A DNA stretch of 64,000 nt from Bombus terrestris (GCF_910591885.1 NC_063279.1:7750001-7814000); one strand, 5' to 3'. Numbered from the stretch's first letter, positions 14,601 through 28,031 are shown. Translations and numbers: made by a program. Notes: generated from the sequence alone by a model not told the origin.

Positions 14601-17600
14601 CCCAAGAAACGATAAGAGAAATGCTAGTTACTACACGAGATAAAATCTATGGTCACAATAAAAGAAAATAGTGTAATTATTATTACATGAATATTTTGCA
14701 CTCAGTATTATCTATATATAGAAATATTACTAATTATTATTTCCAATTCTTTCTTTTTCATAAAAATAATTTTCTATCCAAGAAAAAAGAAGATTATCAA
14801 GTACAAGCAATACTCCTAATTGAAAATACCAAGTACAACAAATTAGAAAACAAAAGATATACCGAAGGAAAAATTCGTTTAATATCTGCACCAAAGCAAG
14901 TACGATGTACTCCCATAAAAAGGTACGAAAGATAGCTCTCAACAGGCTGGCCTTCCTTTTGTGTTTCCTCGAATTTTCTAACTCGATTTTCCATCGTCTG
15001 AAAATCACACATTTCATAACTTAAGCACTGATTATTTTTTCGTTCAATCAAATAATAATTGCTTATTGAATTATACAAACTTTTCTAATCGATCTCCAAG
15101 GTAGCTTGACTGATCGGTTTTCAAAGGACTATATAAATCTTCTGTTTGCAGAACCTTTCTGTAGCCTGTCTTGAACAAGTCTATCGTCCACCTGTGTATC
15201 ATTAAATACAATAGGTAATATACACATGTATGTAGAAACGAGCAATTATATTTAACGGGATGCTCTACGCAATTGATAGTTAGATGCGACGATGATAATA
15301 CAGTTTGGGTACGTTCACCCATTAACGGCTAACACCTCGCACAACCAATCTGCTCCAAAATATCATTAATTACCGTATTAATATTAATTATATATATTAT
15401 ATATATGTTAATTATATTAAATATATTTTTAAAAATATATGTTTTTTAATACTATACTATACTAGTAATATATAAATATATATATTATAATACACGTTAT
15501 AATATTTAGTAAATGAAACACATCCCTACTTAAGTTCCATTTCTTAAATTATAGTATTCGTGAAAATAGCAATTTACATTAACATCCGTCGTCGAATAAG
15601 AATAGTCGAAATGTTGTTTGAAATCTCGAATATGAAATTAACTTTGCTACATTTTTTAGTCATTTTCGGCTCGATCATATTTTCTTATCGTTAAAGACTT
15701 ATTGAGGTAGAGTTTGAGGAAAACATGAAAGAATAGTTAACAATGTACGTGACTTCTCGTTTTAATTTTATGGTTACAATTTTGTTAAGAAATTAAAAGT
15801 ACTTTAAAAAGACATAAAAATTCAAGGACTATAACAGGACTAAGAGATTTCATGACTCGCGACGATGGAAGTAAACGGAAAAGCAATTTCGCAAACGTAA
15901 AATCACGATGCGTAACGCGATTAGTGACAAACAACTGTGTATTTATTTTCCTTCCTGAAATATACTTAAGTTATCTTGCGAAAACTATTCAAACGATTGA
16001 ACTTAAATACTTATATTATTAAAAGTGTTCTCTACTTGAATATTTCTCAATAAGGATATTTCAAATTAAAATTGAAATTTGAAAATTAATGTAGCGTTAA
16101 TTATTTCTTCTTCTACTATTTCAAACTCATATCGTTTAACTCCTTTCCTTGTGATTTCTTTATCTGCCTAATCCTGTATCGGATAACACAATTCGAATAT
16201 TCTATATTACATACACGATTTATATTTAATCAATTGAATAAAAAGTTTAAATTGTATGTTCCTATTAGAAATTCAATTTATTTTTACTAAATTGGAATGA
16301 AGGCAAGAGGTGGAGAATCTTTTCTTTTCAAAAATATTATTTTCGAACGGCATATGAAACGGTTGTACATTTTTATCAGATATTTGAAATACGTTAAGAG
16401 TTCATCGCTCCAGCCTACTTTTGGATTGCGGAACGAGTGCAGGGCAAAAAAATATTGCTTGTCTCAGGCCAAGATAAAGCGAGCTTCCGAGGTTGTAAAT
16501 TTAACCTATCAAGAATTGGTATTGGTAGCATATTGGTGATCACTGGTTATTTGATATGGTATTAACTGATAACTTTTTGGCTCCAGACTCATTTACAATT
16601 TTACGTAATATTTTAAACTTCTATATATTTAAAAAATGACTATCTATGGGTTCATCTACAAGTAGAAAAATTGCAAATATTAATTATTATTGCAGTAAAA
16701 TAAAAAATGAGAAAAAGCAAAAATGTGATAGGTATATAAAGCATTATTTCAACATTCTGTAGAAAATACATTGATTCCGCGTTCAAAGTTTCTTCGTACG
16801 GCCCTAACCGAGATTTCAGGTACTGTGTATCTTCTTATATCTTTGTCAATCTACGTATAAAATATATATTAGGTTGCCTAAAAGTTTCTTTCGTTTTTTT
16901 AAGAAAATAATAGATGCACAATATTTTTCGTTTTAAACTATTTTATTGAATTATGTATGGTCCATTTCAAAATGGATCCATTGATCCCAATGATCTATTT
17001 TGTCTATTATTTCCTTATAAAATGAAAGCAACTTTTGGGACAACCTAATTTTTTAATAATAAATAACTAATATGTACATATGTACAGTGACTCAGTTACT
17101 TCTTGAATACTTAGCATAGAAAATTCTTATGTATACATTGTACATTTTGAAATTTCGTCACTGTAATAAGCCATGACTGTCATAATTATATTGACTTAAT
17201 GATTATATGACGGCAAATTTCACACCAATCTGAAAATGTATATGGAAAGCAATTGAAATGCCAAGATTAATTACTGTAAATATACATTTAGTAAAAAAAA
17301 AAAAAATTTACATAAGCATATACAATTATTTTAAGCACGTGATAAACGTTAAATATGATATCTACTGAATATGGAGACATTAACATATAACGGATAATTG
17401 ATTGTTCAAATACTTCTGTGAGCACTGTGAAATTATGTATGAATTTATACTAAGTATATTGTAATTCCTATATACATCTTCAGATATGTTTCAAATTTCA
17501 CCAATATGGTTATGATTGTCGGTCTTGTTACAGATAACATGCTCATAGAATGTTTCTACAAGCGATGGAATATTTTCATATGCCAATGTATATGCAATAT

Positions 17601-17720
17601 ATTTTTGTCAATTAACACGCCAAACTTATAATCGTACGAAACTTACCACCAAAACAACACCGATAGCAAGCTGGCCTTCACCCGCGGATTTGGTTTCGAT
17701 TTTGAATTGCTCGAGTCCAT
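8641..17720 (-). CDS. ABCC4-like multidrug-resistance-associated transporter, copy B (complete)
   Basis: Complete tandem paralogue of copy A, same strand and immediately upstream of it. Twelve exons join in frame to 1392 residues: 17720-17647, 15191-15081, 14997-14863, 14413-14209, 13833-13611, 13344-12688, 12487-11982, 11905-11624, 10931-10702, 10630-9319, 9232-8930 and 8781-8641 (stop 8641-8643). The N-terminus has the NPR...LFWWW signature of ABCC4 proteins. NBD1 shows GMVGAGKS (about 518), LSGGQ (about 608) and YLLDD (about 629). NBD2 shows GRTGAGKS (about 1168), YSVGQ (about 1270) and ILMLDE (about 1290). The linker before TMD2 is acidic (DDEEED). First and second coding exons are 74 and 111 nt, identical to copy A with the same phases. 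Downstream, the 1312-nt exon of copy B corresponds to five exons in copy A. It is probably an organic-anion exporter; the substrate cannot be read from sequence. The first intron (15192-17646) and the 10932-11623 intron carry mobile elements. Confidence 0.93.
11007..11591. mobile_element. Fold-back element with long inverted arms in an ABCC copy B intron
   Basis: Two imperfect inverted arms of about 140 bp, 11007-11150 and 11453-11591, enclose about 300 bp. Both arms start TAATTA.CTCCTCACCGATTTC and then share TGCCCTTGAAATAT, GGTCACCATT, GAACAACTT.TTCCTA and, at the inner end, ATGTTTGGTATCAT. The centre has a CA microsatellite and no coding frame. It is most simply a non-autonomous DNA transposon (long-TIR MITE). 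It lies wholly inside the intron 10932-11623, almost filling it. Confidence 0.65.
12551..12663. repeat. Dispersed TIR repeat family, short internally deleted copy
   Basis: Lies in an ABCC copy B intron. It contains GACTGCGGAAGCATTTATG at the left just outside, then AATGCACAAAAATGCATAAAAT, and right end GCGTAAACATCCGCAGTCTA. The complementary ACTGCGGA/TCCGCAGT ends are visible. The left terminus overlaps the region I excluded from the coding exon starting at 12487. Confidence 0.5.
15450..15605. repeat. Dispersed TIR repeat family, degenerate copy in ABCC copy B intron 1
   Basis: Shares the interior TATAATATTTAGTAAATGAA, AAGTTCCATTTCTTAAATTA and the right end CAATTTACATTAACATCCGTC with the copies at 22050 and 38069. 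The left terminus is not recognisable. Confidence 0.4.
16869..17048. mobile_element. Short mariner-derived element (MITE, about 180 bp)
   Basis: Begins TTAGGTTGCCTAAAAGTTTC and ends with the inverted match GAAAGCAACTTTTGGGACAACCTAA. The inverted repeats extend to about 45 bp, through an AATAATAGA word on each side. TA precedes the left end; the right flank is TT, a degraded TA duplication. There is no transposase frame. Terminal sequence and size fit an internally deleted mariner of the type common in bees and ants. It sits in the first intron of ABCC copy B. Confidence 0.8.
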
Positions 17721-20384
17721 CTTCCTTCGTACGCTGCATTAACTCGTCTTTCAAATCGATCCTTTGATCACTAGTTGATAGCTATTTAACTGATGGCCGA
17801 TTTTACGAGGAAGGAAACGAATTGCGAACACTCGCATCGAAATCAAAGTCAAACGGTCAAAAATAGAAAAGATCTCCTCAGAATGACACGTTCTTATCAT
17901 TCAAGTAGCTGTTTAAGAACCTTCTTAGAGGCTAGGTTAATTGCTGGCTGATTGAGCAATCATTTAAAAATTGACACGGTACAGATACAATAAGATACAA
18001 TAAGCAAAAACTCTCGAAGAATCTTAAAGATATTGATCAGTAAATTTACGATAATGTTGTGGAGATACTTGACCGATAAATCTTGATTAACCAAATCCGA
18101 TGTAGATATCCAGAACGATAGTTCTCATCGAAGTTGTCTTGATTTCGCGTGAAACTGTATCGTGGAGAAGAATAAGACACGTCTGGATCGAACACCTGTA
18201 TTTAAGACAGAAAGAGATCATGTATCTAGACCGAACTCCTTACGTGTGTTCGTTTCGTCTCTTTATCTCGATACTTGCTTCGTCACTAGTCAAATAATGG
18301 CTGGAAGATTGTAACGATGTTTTTGACTTTTAAACGATGTGTTACACATCTGCATTTAACGTTACTATCCAATAACTGTATAAATATATATATATATGTT
18401 ATTTAAAAGTTTTTCGATCAAAGGCAACAATACGAAATTGAATAATTTCTTATCTTACATATGCTAAGTTCTACGAAATTAAAATTAGAATATTTTTCAA
18501 ATTAATCATTTTCATACACAATTATCTTAATATCTACTATTAATACATTAATCGATGCACAGATTATTTGAACGTATCTGAAAATCATTTATAAGCCAGA
18601 TATGAACTATCCAATGGATTTATTAAAATCTATACTAAGAGATCACTATTATATCCGATTAATTGAAAATCATAACGTCGTAAGTCAAAATACTAAGAAT
18701 TTGAATTCACGTTCATGTATTTTGACCTTTAGATGTATCCCCTCTTTAATTTCATAATTGATAAAGCTATAATTTTGTTATCTATCAGGATACGTTTTTA
18801 TTACTTGAAAAAATATGATCAATTTTTTTATAATAATAAATGGAGAATACTATTTTATGGAAGCTAGCAGCGAGCTGACTTATATCAATCCACTAATATT
18901 ACGAATGAATATCAGATAATAAATTGTAAATGAGTAAAACTAAGCAAATGGAATGAAATAGATCAATATAGTGGAATCTCATAAATACTTCGTTCATATT
19001 TTGTTCATTGTATTTATTAAATACATCTATTATTACAGTGTGCACATTACAAATATATTATTACCAGAATTAGTTTAATAAAAATAATTATTATCTAAGA
19101 TACAAAATCATTTGGGTAATGAAACGAGTGCAATTAGAATGTAAAAATCAATAAATTCATATATCATAAATTAAGTTATGTATGCATATATAAAAACCAG
19201 TTATTCGTCGTTCTGATTGTATCATATATGCAGCAATTATTTAATAATCAAAAATACATTATTGTACCACTTCACTTGCAACTCATTGTTTTTATTTGAG
19301 TCACATTATAGAATTTTATTGAACCCACATTGCAATTATAAATTACGCTATAATTTGCCAAAATTTGGAAGTATTATAAATATTAATATTATACATATTA
19401 ATTATAAAGTATTAAAGATAAATCAAAGTATTTTATATCACTATGATATAAAAAGTATCTCCTTCGAATTATGAAAATTCTCTTTATATTTTTGATTTAT
19501 GTAACGTACTTTTGTAATATATGTATTTTAATAAATTTTTGTATTTCAATAAAATAATAACTCGCTTGATATAACTTAATAAATTAATATACTTATGTAT
19601 TTACTGCAACTAATGCATTTTGTAAATATATAATGTATTTAATACATTATTAATGCATCATCTTGTCTCATAAAATACTATAGAATTGAATCTTATAAAT
19701 GCGTTGCAATATAATTAAAATTCATTAATCGTGTTAAAGCGATGTGCTAGATTCTAATGAGTTGGGTAATGTGTTGTAACTTGCTGATTCGTTTTCTATT
19801 TCACCAGCGTAGTGTAGCTGTTCATGCAGTATAATATTGTCCAATCGAAGAGATAGAAATTAATGTAACTATGTACAATACATTATGTAGATATGAATAT
19901 GTACATGGAAAGATAATGAGCTAGCATAGTCAACATTGTCTCAATAACATAAAACACGAAGTACGGGAAATAAAAGATACTTATAATTATTTAGAAATTT
20001 GTAGAAATTCTTTTTTCAAATAAGTGTTTGTTATTTAATTAATTATATGACTATTGGCATCGATACATATTATACATGTATGTAGTTAAGCATAATGATA
20101 AGAATGATGTCAGTCATCCTTGTCATTCATGACTCAATATCTACTTCCGTGTATGTAGATGAAAATATTTGTGTAGTTGATCTAGATCTCGGTTAAATCT
20201 GTTTGAAATAATAATTTCTAAATAAATATTTCAATAATATCAATCCTAAATGTCTTCAAATTGATGCTACGCGAATAATTCTAATTTGAACCATCATTTA
20301 AAGTTTGAGATCAGAAAATCCTCGTGTACTTATGACTAAATTGTTGATCTAAATTGTTTATCCATTTATAAGGAATTTAAACGC

Positions 20385-20545
20385 GCAAAAATCTAGAGAA
20401 TACATATAATATTAAAAAATATGCAAAATTAGTTGTTATAACATTTTAATATGTTATAGGTAGAACAATGAAACAATTGTCTATCTAGATTCCATATTTT
20501 GTATTATATTTGTAAAAATATGAATTTACATAAATATCCGCATTC
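20385..20545. repeat. Dispersed TIR repeat family, partial copy
   Basis: The right half is clear: TCTATCTAGATTCCATATTTTG, then ATATGAATTTACATAAATATC, then CGCATTCTACTTATAAC. The left end (GCGCAAAAATCTAGAGAATACA) is weaker. Confidence 0.5.
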
Positions 20546-22049
20546 TACTTATAACAGATATACGAAAATACAAAAAAGGTGATTTCTAAAATACTGATTT
20601 TATTTATTTTGTGTATCCATATCTACAAGAGAAAGTACATATTAAGTATAAATTCGTCTCTCTGGTTCACGATACGCAACGTTACCGCGCGAATAGAGTG
20701 TATTTGTCATGGTTATTCAGCAGAAAATTTGATATGTCTATTGTTTAATCTTTAGGGATTCCTACTTATATAATTTTACATAATCTATCCAAAATAGGAA
20801 ACATTTCAAAAAAAGAAAATTGCATATACATATTACGTTATTGAGAAAAAGTAATATTTCTATAGTACATATATGTACATTATTTTCTTTTGAAATCTTC
20901 TTCCAAGAAATGCAATAAATCAGCAATAATTTAACACAATAACTATACCAAGAGATTTATTGTATTCTTATCAGTTCCATAAACTTTCTGAGATCTTACG
21001 TGTTATCAGTGCAAAATACGATTTTACAATTTCGTAATGGTTTATGATATGCAATACTAATTTTTAAAAACCGTAGAAATTATTATTCGTGTCAAATTAA
21101 AACATAGAAAATCTTGTTTCGTAATTGTTGCTTTTAGAACAAGGAGAAAAGACAGATGACACTCCGTCGGCAAAGTTAAGGCTGCAATTCTCAATTCTAC
21201 CTTATATATGCGGATGTGTACACAACGCGTCGTAAAACAACTTAGAACGAAGGTAAATTATACCCCATCATCTTAAAGATTTTCGCTAATTTATGCAATC
21301 AAATTTATGCAGAATGAGAAGCCATGAGTTGAATATGAGATGATAGTTAAATTATGATCGCAGGATATCAAATAAATGATTAATTATTTTTGGAACTTCT
21401 AAATAACAATCTTAATGTCATAATATTGTTTCCATGTATATTTCCACACAGATATATTTCCAAACTTAAAAAAAAATGTTTTTAACAAACAGTGACAATG
21501 ATATCACAAAAATATAAATTAATTAATGATTGTTGAAATGAAACACGAAGGTTCATCGAGAACAATTGAAAGGCGTTATGCAACGAAAAGTCGACTCGAC
21601 AAGTTGTTAGCACGAAACGAAGATGCATAAAAAGAATTACGATATGAAATAACTTTCAATATATATTTCAGCGAATGTTTTCACAAAGATGATAATTTTT
21701 CCAGCTGTTGTCGTCGTCTAAAAATAATCATTTCTCGTATTATTATTGTTATTAATCGTAAGCGGCGGATGCCTTCTAGTTGTATAACGTAGTCAGGCTA
21801 ATGGTCGCATTAAATGATGGCAAGCAAAATTGTTATCGAGACAGAGAGAAGCTGAGAAAGGGTCAATTGTATACGGCACGTGATGCGTAATGTTCAGCCT
21901 GATATATCACTATTCCTTTCAATTTGATTTAATACGTATAAGAACTACTACACATATAGCCAATCAACAACTCGTCAACATTGTAGGTTTGTAAAAGACA
22001 AGTCAAATTTTCCGGTTTCCTAGAAGTCACGTAATTCTATCGTCTAGAG

Positions 22050-22260
22050 TGCGGATTCTTACGCATGTGTAAGAAATCTAAAAGAGCAAAATTGCACAGA
22101 ATGCATTAATATACAACAATATATAAAATATCCCAAGTAGAATATATATTATAATATTTAATAGATGAAGGGCATATCTATTTAAATTCCATTTTTTTAG
22201 TTTTGTTTATAAAAATATAAAACTGTTAAAAACCCACAATCTACTTATGACGTTATATAA
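22050..22260. repeat. Dispersed TIR repeat family, second full-length copy
   Basis: Same architecture as the 38069 copy: left end AGAGTGCGGATTCTTACGCATG, internal GCAAAATTGCACAGAATGCATT, a TA-rich centre with TCTATTTAAATTCCATTTTTTTAG, and right end AAAACCCACAATCTACTTATGACG. It lies in the intergenic region between ABCC copy B and polo. Confidence 0.6.
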
Positions 22261-23090
22261 ATTAACGTTATATTTCTAGGACGCATGCTCGTTAAACAAT
22301 TTCACGGAAAACACGTGGTTTTCATCACACGCCAACTTGTTCTTTGGTTACCGATATCTAATGAGTGAAACTCATTCCAAGATTACTTTGTCAAAAGACG
22401 TCAATTCTGTTAAACGAAGATATTTTCAGCTTAAGGGGTAAGAATGCCTTTACTTTGTACGTAGTGGCCTTGATGTTAACATGGCAGCATTTCGTATATA
22501 CAATAGTTATGATTCAAGGAGTACTTCGATCGAAAATAGTCGAATGAAATATACGTACACGAAATGCGTCCAATAAATGCTTTTATTCAATTTCTGTACC
22601 TGTACTGTTTGTCTTCTGCCCAACGAGAAAACGTTACCGATGTGTGTCACATTCTACAAATTGAATTCTTGGATCGAGTTACGAACTTGAACGAACCAAA
22701 ACAACACACGCGTGGTTAGCGCAAAGCCTGCGCCACTACTGAATACAATTCTTGCTTGACTTTCCTTTGCTTGCCTTTACCTCTTCGTTCTGTGACGTAT
22801 ACGCAACACACCACTGCATTTAGCTGTCATTTGTCAATATAATAGGCTTGTGTACATTTCCTTGATAATAGCGTGTACCATTCTCCTTGTTATTTTCCAT
22901 TATTTTTGTACTTTGATTAAAATGTATAACATAATTATACTTCTATGTGGATTGGAAATTTTTTAACTAAAAAATTTTCTTTCTATTATGTAATATTTTC
23001 CGTTAAAATAGATGGTAGATTTTAAATATTTCAATCTCATTTTGATTTTATCCACAAATTTACTTTTTTATATTTTTTATTTAAATATTG

Positions 23091-23480
23091 ATATATATAT
23101 ATATATATATTATGTACCCTGAAAGATTTCAGTTCTTATTTTCATTATAATTTTTAATTGAAAATTTGCAATAGAGATAAATCTATACAGTTGCAATAAA
23201 AATTATAAAAGGTGTGTGTATGTACATATGTACTTACATGTGTGAGGATAATATCTAGCCTAACCTAATTCAGATCTGTTTTAATTTTAACTGATGGCTG
23301 CGAAATTTGAAATTCAACAAGTTTAAGAATGGAAACACTTTATTTTATTTTCAAAACGATGTCATAAGATACTTACAAAAATAATACTATCGATATAATT
23401 TATTATTTAATACAATAAATGCTTATATGATATGTATTGGGTATAGTGCCATGAGATGTTTGTATGTATGTATGTATGTA
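23091..23480. repeat. Microsatellites (TA)n and (TGTA)n
   Basis: A (TA)n run at 23091-23111 and a (TGTA)n run at 23461-23480 in the intergenic region downstream of polo; sequence between them is non-repetitive AT-rich DNA. Confidence 0.8.
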
Positions 23481-24344
23481 CATTTGTATATATTCGTTCC
23501 TTTCTTATTTCCATATATCTTGTTAAAGTAATATTTAGAATATGAATTTAAGTCTTATATAAATATTGTCATTTGCTCTGACATTCTATTTCACATTTCA
23601 TTTTACAATTCCTTAAGTGCCGCACCCAAATTTTACAATTAAAAAATAATTCGTACGTTGCTCTTGCAAAATCAAGAAAATCAGAAATTTCAGTATGTTT
23701 TCAATGGTGTGCAAGACGCGCAGGCACGCTCTATACACACATCAGTAGACCTAACTTTGGTCTGATGAGAATGGGGTGAAAGAGATTTGTTGTTGGAATA
23801 TGTACGACTTGGAATATCACTGAAGATTAGGCCATTTTTCCTTCCACATTATAAAAATAGACAAATGTTAAATTGCACTACTCCATGAAAGCAATATTGA
23901 CCAGCTAATGTTCACGCTTTATTATTCTTGGTACGTATATGGAGTAACGAATATCGTGGCAAAATACTTAAATTTAAATGTTTGTTCATTCATAAAATTG
24001 TCAAAATACGAATTATTACAAAAAGGATTATAACCATAATTTAATTGTCCACATTAATATAAAAATTACGAAGGCTTACTTTAGCTATAAGAAAAAATCC
24101 CCTAATAGATAAGTTGTTCGCATGATCTGTATATGTTTTGTTTGGATGTTATAATATAAACACCTAGCAAAATTTCAATATATTTCTATAAAATAAAATA
24201 AAAATAAAATAACTAATTAGTCGTATTTGTTATTCGCTAAATATGAAGACATTATCTTTACTAAAAAAGAAGAGCATAGTACTTCTAAAATATACTGCGT
24301 ATCAGAATTGTTCATTCCCTAAATCGATTGGCTTCAAGCTATGA

Positions 24345-27140
24345 TTATCGAGTTTGGGGATTCGATAACATTAATAGAAGCTTTTCGTAGGCGTACGCTA
24401 AATTTTTAGCCAAACCTTTACAACATCCGTTTTCTTGTATAGTTTGGAATCTATAAGTTTTGAAATTTTTCTCTGTGTCTATATACGTAACAGCTGCCAT
24501 TAGTGGGCACATAATAATTTTTGTATGGTCTAGGAAATTTATCTGAAAGTGAAATGTTAGAAATTAAATTTTTTGTATTACATTCGAAAATTCGAAACTT
24601 AAACAGAGATATGACTTAGAATGTTTAATTACTTACCTGTACTGTTCCATTAGTCAATTGCATAACTACAGCACTCTGTGTCCTGAACCACTGATGCATG
24701 TAAGGTATCCTAGACATCGCATCACATGGTTTCACAGCAACAGAGCTTCCAGCTTTCATCAAATGTTCTTTCATGTACTTTAAGAAAAAGTTCATTAGCC
24801 TCATTTTCTTATCTAATTCAGAAGGATATTCTCTGACTGTGTAATACAATTCATCTCCTTCGCGATTTATATAGTGGATATTGAAACAATTAGCCAGCAT
24901 TATTAAACGAGTCCCATCGTTGAACATTACACCCACACCATCATCAGAAAGTTGGTATCCGAATCCATATTTATCCGAGTAATCAACCCATTTGCTTATC
25001 CAAAGTACAGGTTGCGCAGCAGGATCAGTCATTTCATCTATACAGTTAAACATGTATATATACAGAACAAATTACATAAAATATATTTGTCAATTATTAG
25101 ATCAATTATTTTATACAATATTTTCATTATCTAAATAAATGTTAATTTTAATGTATAGGAGAATGAAAGGGAGATGAGATTCGTGCCTGAGATTTCCGTA
25201 AATATCTGATAGGGTCTTGAATATTCTGCATCAGGAAATAATTTCCATCAGTATAAATGATAATTTCCATGCAAAACGTGATAATAATATTTAATCCCTG
25301 GATGATTGTACCTGTTGACGAAGTTGTCTCTCTACATGGTTTAGACTTTAATACAGCACTCAACTGCTCTCTCAATGTCTGAAGCATCTTTTTAATATCA
25401 AGATTCAGTTTTTGGACTTCGTTTATTGCATCCGCAGGCTTCGTTTTACGCGCCGGACTGTTAGGTACACGGAATACAAAGTCTTGTCCCTCTCCTCCTA
25501 CATTAGTATTCATTTCAGATAATGGCTTACGTTGATTATGCATTTCCAGCAGGTCTAAGCGTGGTGCCATTGTTAAACATGACAGTGGTAAACTATGTGG
25601 CATAAAACCTATAATAATATTGAATAGATTATCAGTGAAAAATATTTCATACATATAATGACAATGATTTATAATTCTGACAAAACTTGATGTTACCAGA
25701 AGAAAAAAATGGATCTTTAATTAATTTTGTTATGGAAGGGCGTTTGGATGGATTTCCTTGTAACATATTAGAAATCATGCTCATCGCAACTGTACCAATA
25801 TAATTAGGAATTTTGTATTGGACTTGTTTTATTCTAGCATAGGTTTCCCTTAAACTCGATGTTTCAAATGGAGGTTTCCCCACAAGTAAAGTGTACATAA
25901 TGCATCCAATGCTCCATATGTCAACTTCATAAGAATGTCCAACCTTAGTTAAAATTTCTGGTGCTATATAATTAGGTGTTCCACACAGTGTTCTATTAAT
26001 GAAATCAAAGTTAATTTTTATATTACATTAAATGTTAAGACATATAGTAAAATAAACAAAATAGTTACTTTTTACGTTCTCCTTCATGCTCTAGTCTGGT
26101 AGCCAAACCAAAATCACCGATCTTAACCTGCAGATCATCGCTTAAAAACAAGTTACCTAATTTTAGATCTCTGTGAATTATTTTATTTTGGTGCAAGTAA
26201 TTTACACCATCTAAAATTTGCTTCATATAATATCTCGTTTCACATTCTGTTAGTGCTTTTCTACGTTTATGTAATTCCATCATTGACTGAAAAATACAAT
26301 TGTCATTTCATTAATATATATATCTTTGAAAAAAGTCTACTAAATAGATTATTTATATGTTTGTCCTTATATTTATCTTACATAGAATATTTACCCTTTT
26401 TCTGCACAGCTCCAAAATTATATATACATTCTGCGGATCGTCAAAAAAACCATAAAAACCAACAATATTTTTATGGTTCAAAGTTTGGTGAATGGAAATC
26501 TCTTGCGTCATTTTCTCTCTATGATTGCTCTTTGTGATTTGTGATTTTGGCACAATTTTCCCAGCAAATACACGATGTGACTTTGATTCTCTGATTTCGT
26601 AACATTTTGCAAAACCACCCTACAATAAAAAAATATATAGAATATAAAAAAATACTGAGTGAAAGGATTAAAACTATAAAGCATAAAGGGCATACAAAAA
26701 TGTATGATATAGTAACTTATTATGTTACACAATTCTAGATTGAATATCATATAATACAGCGAATTTAAATCAAAATCATCCAAAAATTTGTTTTAAGCAC
26801 TTAATAAAATTAATGTTAATATATAATAAAATAAGAATAATAAAATTGTTGGTTTATTATACTACATATTTTACCAGGAATTTCACAAAATGTGTGGAAG
26901 AAAGTAACACATACTAACAGTTAACACATACTAAACGAAAAATTGTCTGATTAGAAAAATCCCAAAGTCAAAAATGTTTAATTATTATGAAATTTCCAAG
27001 ATAAACAAATATACAAGAAAGATTTACTGTAAGAAGATATTACTAACTTTTCCAAAAAATCGTCCCTTGATATAGCTTTTTCCCGAGTTTACGTCGTATA
27101 TCACATCAGGAATAACGCATTCTTTCTCATCTTTTGACAT
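24345..27140 (-). CDS. polo: Polo-like kinase 1 (Polo)
   Basis: Mitotic serine/threonine kinase acting at centrosomes, kinetochores and midbody. Seven exons give 575 residues in frame: 27140-27048, 26619-26395, 26286-26069, 25992-25697, 25608-25312, 25037-24637 and 24542-24345. Kinase domain: glycine loop GKGGFAKC (from residue 30; G30-K31 | G32 spans the first intron), catalytic Lys in FAGK (K52), HRDLKLGN (D146), DFG (164-166), and the activation loop TLCGTPNY with the presumed activating Thr at about 180. The C-terminal polo-box domain carries the phosphopeptide pincer residues of the family: Trp393 in SKWVDYSDKYG, and His516 and Lys518 in DHTKII, matching human W414, H538 and K540. Length fits the family (about 575-605). 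The start is the ATG 31 codons before the first intron, in a short polar leader (MSKDEKE). It is divergent from the RGG gene, with about 1.1 kb between start codons. Confidence 0.97.
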
Positions 27141-28031
27141 TTTGTACTATCTTTTTCGCTGGATCGTGCAGTATATTACAAGAAACGTCGTGTTCTGATT
27201 AATATTGCTCACGTTAGTTGTACGTTCCACTAAAAAAATATATTCAGCGCTAACTTCCTTCTCAAATACAAATTTTCCTGTTTTTGTCATGCGGAAGACA
27301 AGCAACGGATTTCAATATTTAAATCTCAATACTTTAACCAATCCCGCGTTTCCCTGAGCGCATGACCAACTGTTCATGCGTACTTGTTACTATACCTATA
27401 GTAATGTTAAACTACGTTTCTATAAAACTGATTGCTGTTCATTTTTCTTTAACAAAAATATCTAATATTCCACTTCACTTTAAGATTTTCTTTCAAATAA
27501 TTAAATATATTTTAAATATGGATTAATTATCATAAATAATAAATTAATTAATATAAAAATTAAATAACAAATTTGTTATTAATTTTAAAAAGCATATATT
27601 TTTTAAAAAATAAGTTATTGAATATGAAACAACATAATATATAACAACATAAATGGAATATGATATTTAAAATGTTCAATAATTACATATAATAATCTTG
27701 AAATTTTACATTTACTATTCCAAAAATGAGAAAATTAATGACAAAAATTTTAAATAAAAATTATAAGAAAAAAATTTATATTTATGTCAAATTGAATTAA
27801 ATTCAAGTTAAATTAAATATTTTCTTCAATGAAATTCAATGAAATAAACATAAGATTATACATAAGAACGCATCGTAATGAAAAGGATATCCGGTAATGT
27901 CAGTACAATAGTATTGAAGCGGGGTGGTCGATGCTTCTTTTTCCGGTAACCGGCATCCATTTTCGTTATTGGCTTGTCTAAGGTTGGCGCGTTTAGCATA
28001 TATGAACGGATTGTTTAAGGATAAGTGAAAT
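27141..28031. promoter_or_regulatory. Shared upstream region of polo (minus) and the RGG gene (plus)
   Basis: Divergent genes face away from this stretch. The 27400-27880 part is very AT-rich. A compact GC-richer block at about 27890-28030 contains the perfect odd palindrome CCGGTAACCGG (27943-27953). A non-coding first exon of the plus-strand gene probably ends at 28031, judged by the strong donor AAAT|GTAAGT. Another GC-richer block at about 27290-27380 lies just upstream of polo. That one or two promoters sit here is inference from orientation and base composition; I see no canonical TATA box that I would defend. Confidence 0.55.

Larger units (their letters stand above)
17721..24344. other. 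Gene-poor AT-rich intergenic region
   Basis: About 6.6 kb between the ATG of ABCC copy B and the polo stop codon. No reading frame here looks coding; the longest (about 85 codons near 19217) is low-complexity and has no family resemblance. The part next to 17720 should contain the 5' UTR and promoter of copy B, and the part next to 24344 the polo 3' UTR. It holds two copies of the dispersed repeat described separately (about 20385-20545 and 22050-22260), a (TA)n run at 23091-23111 and a (TGTA)n run at 23461-23480. Slightly GC-richer patches lie near 21560-21900 and 22620-22860. Confidence 0.7.
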
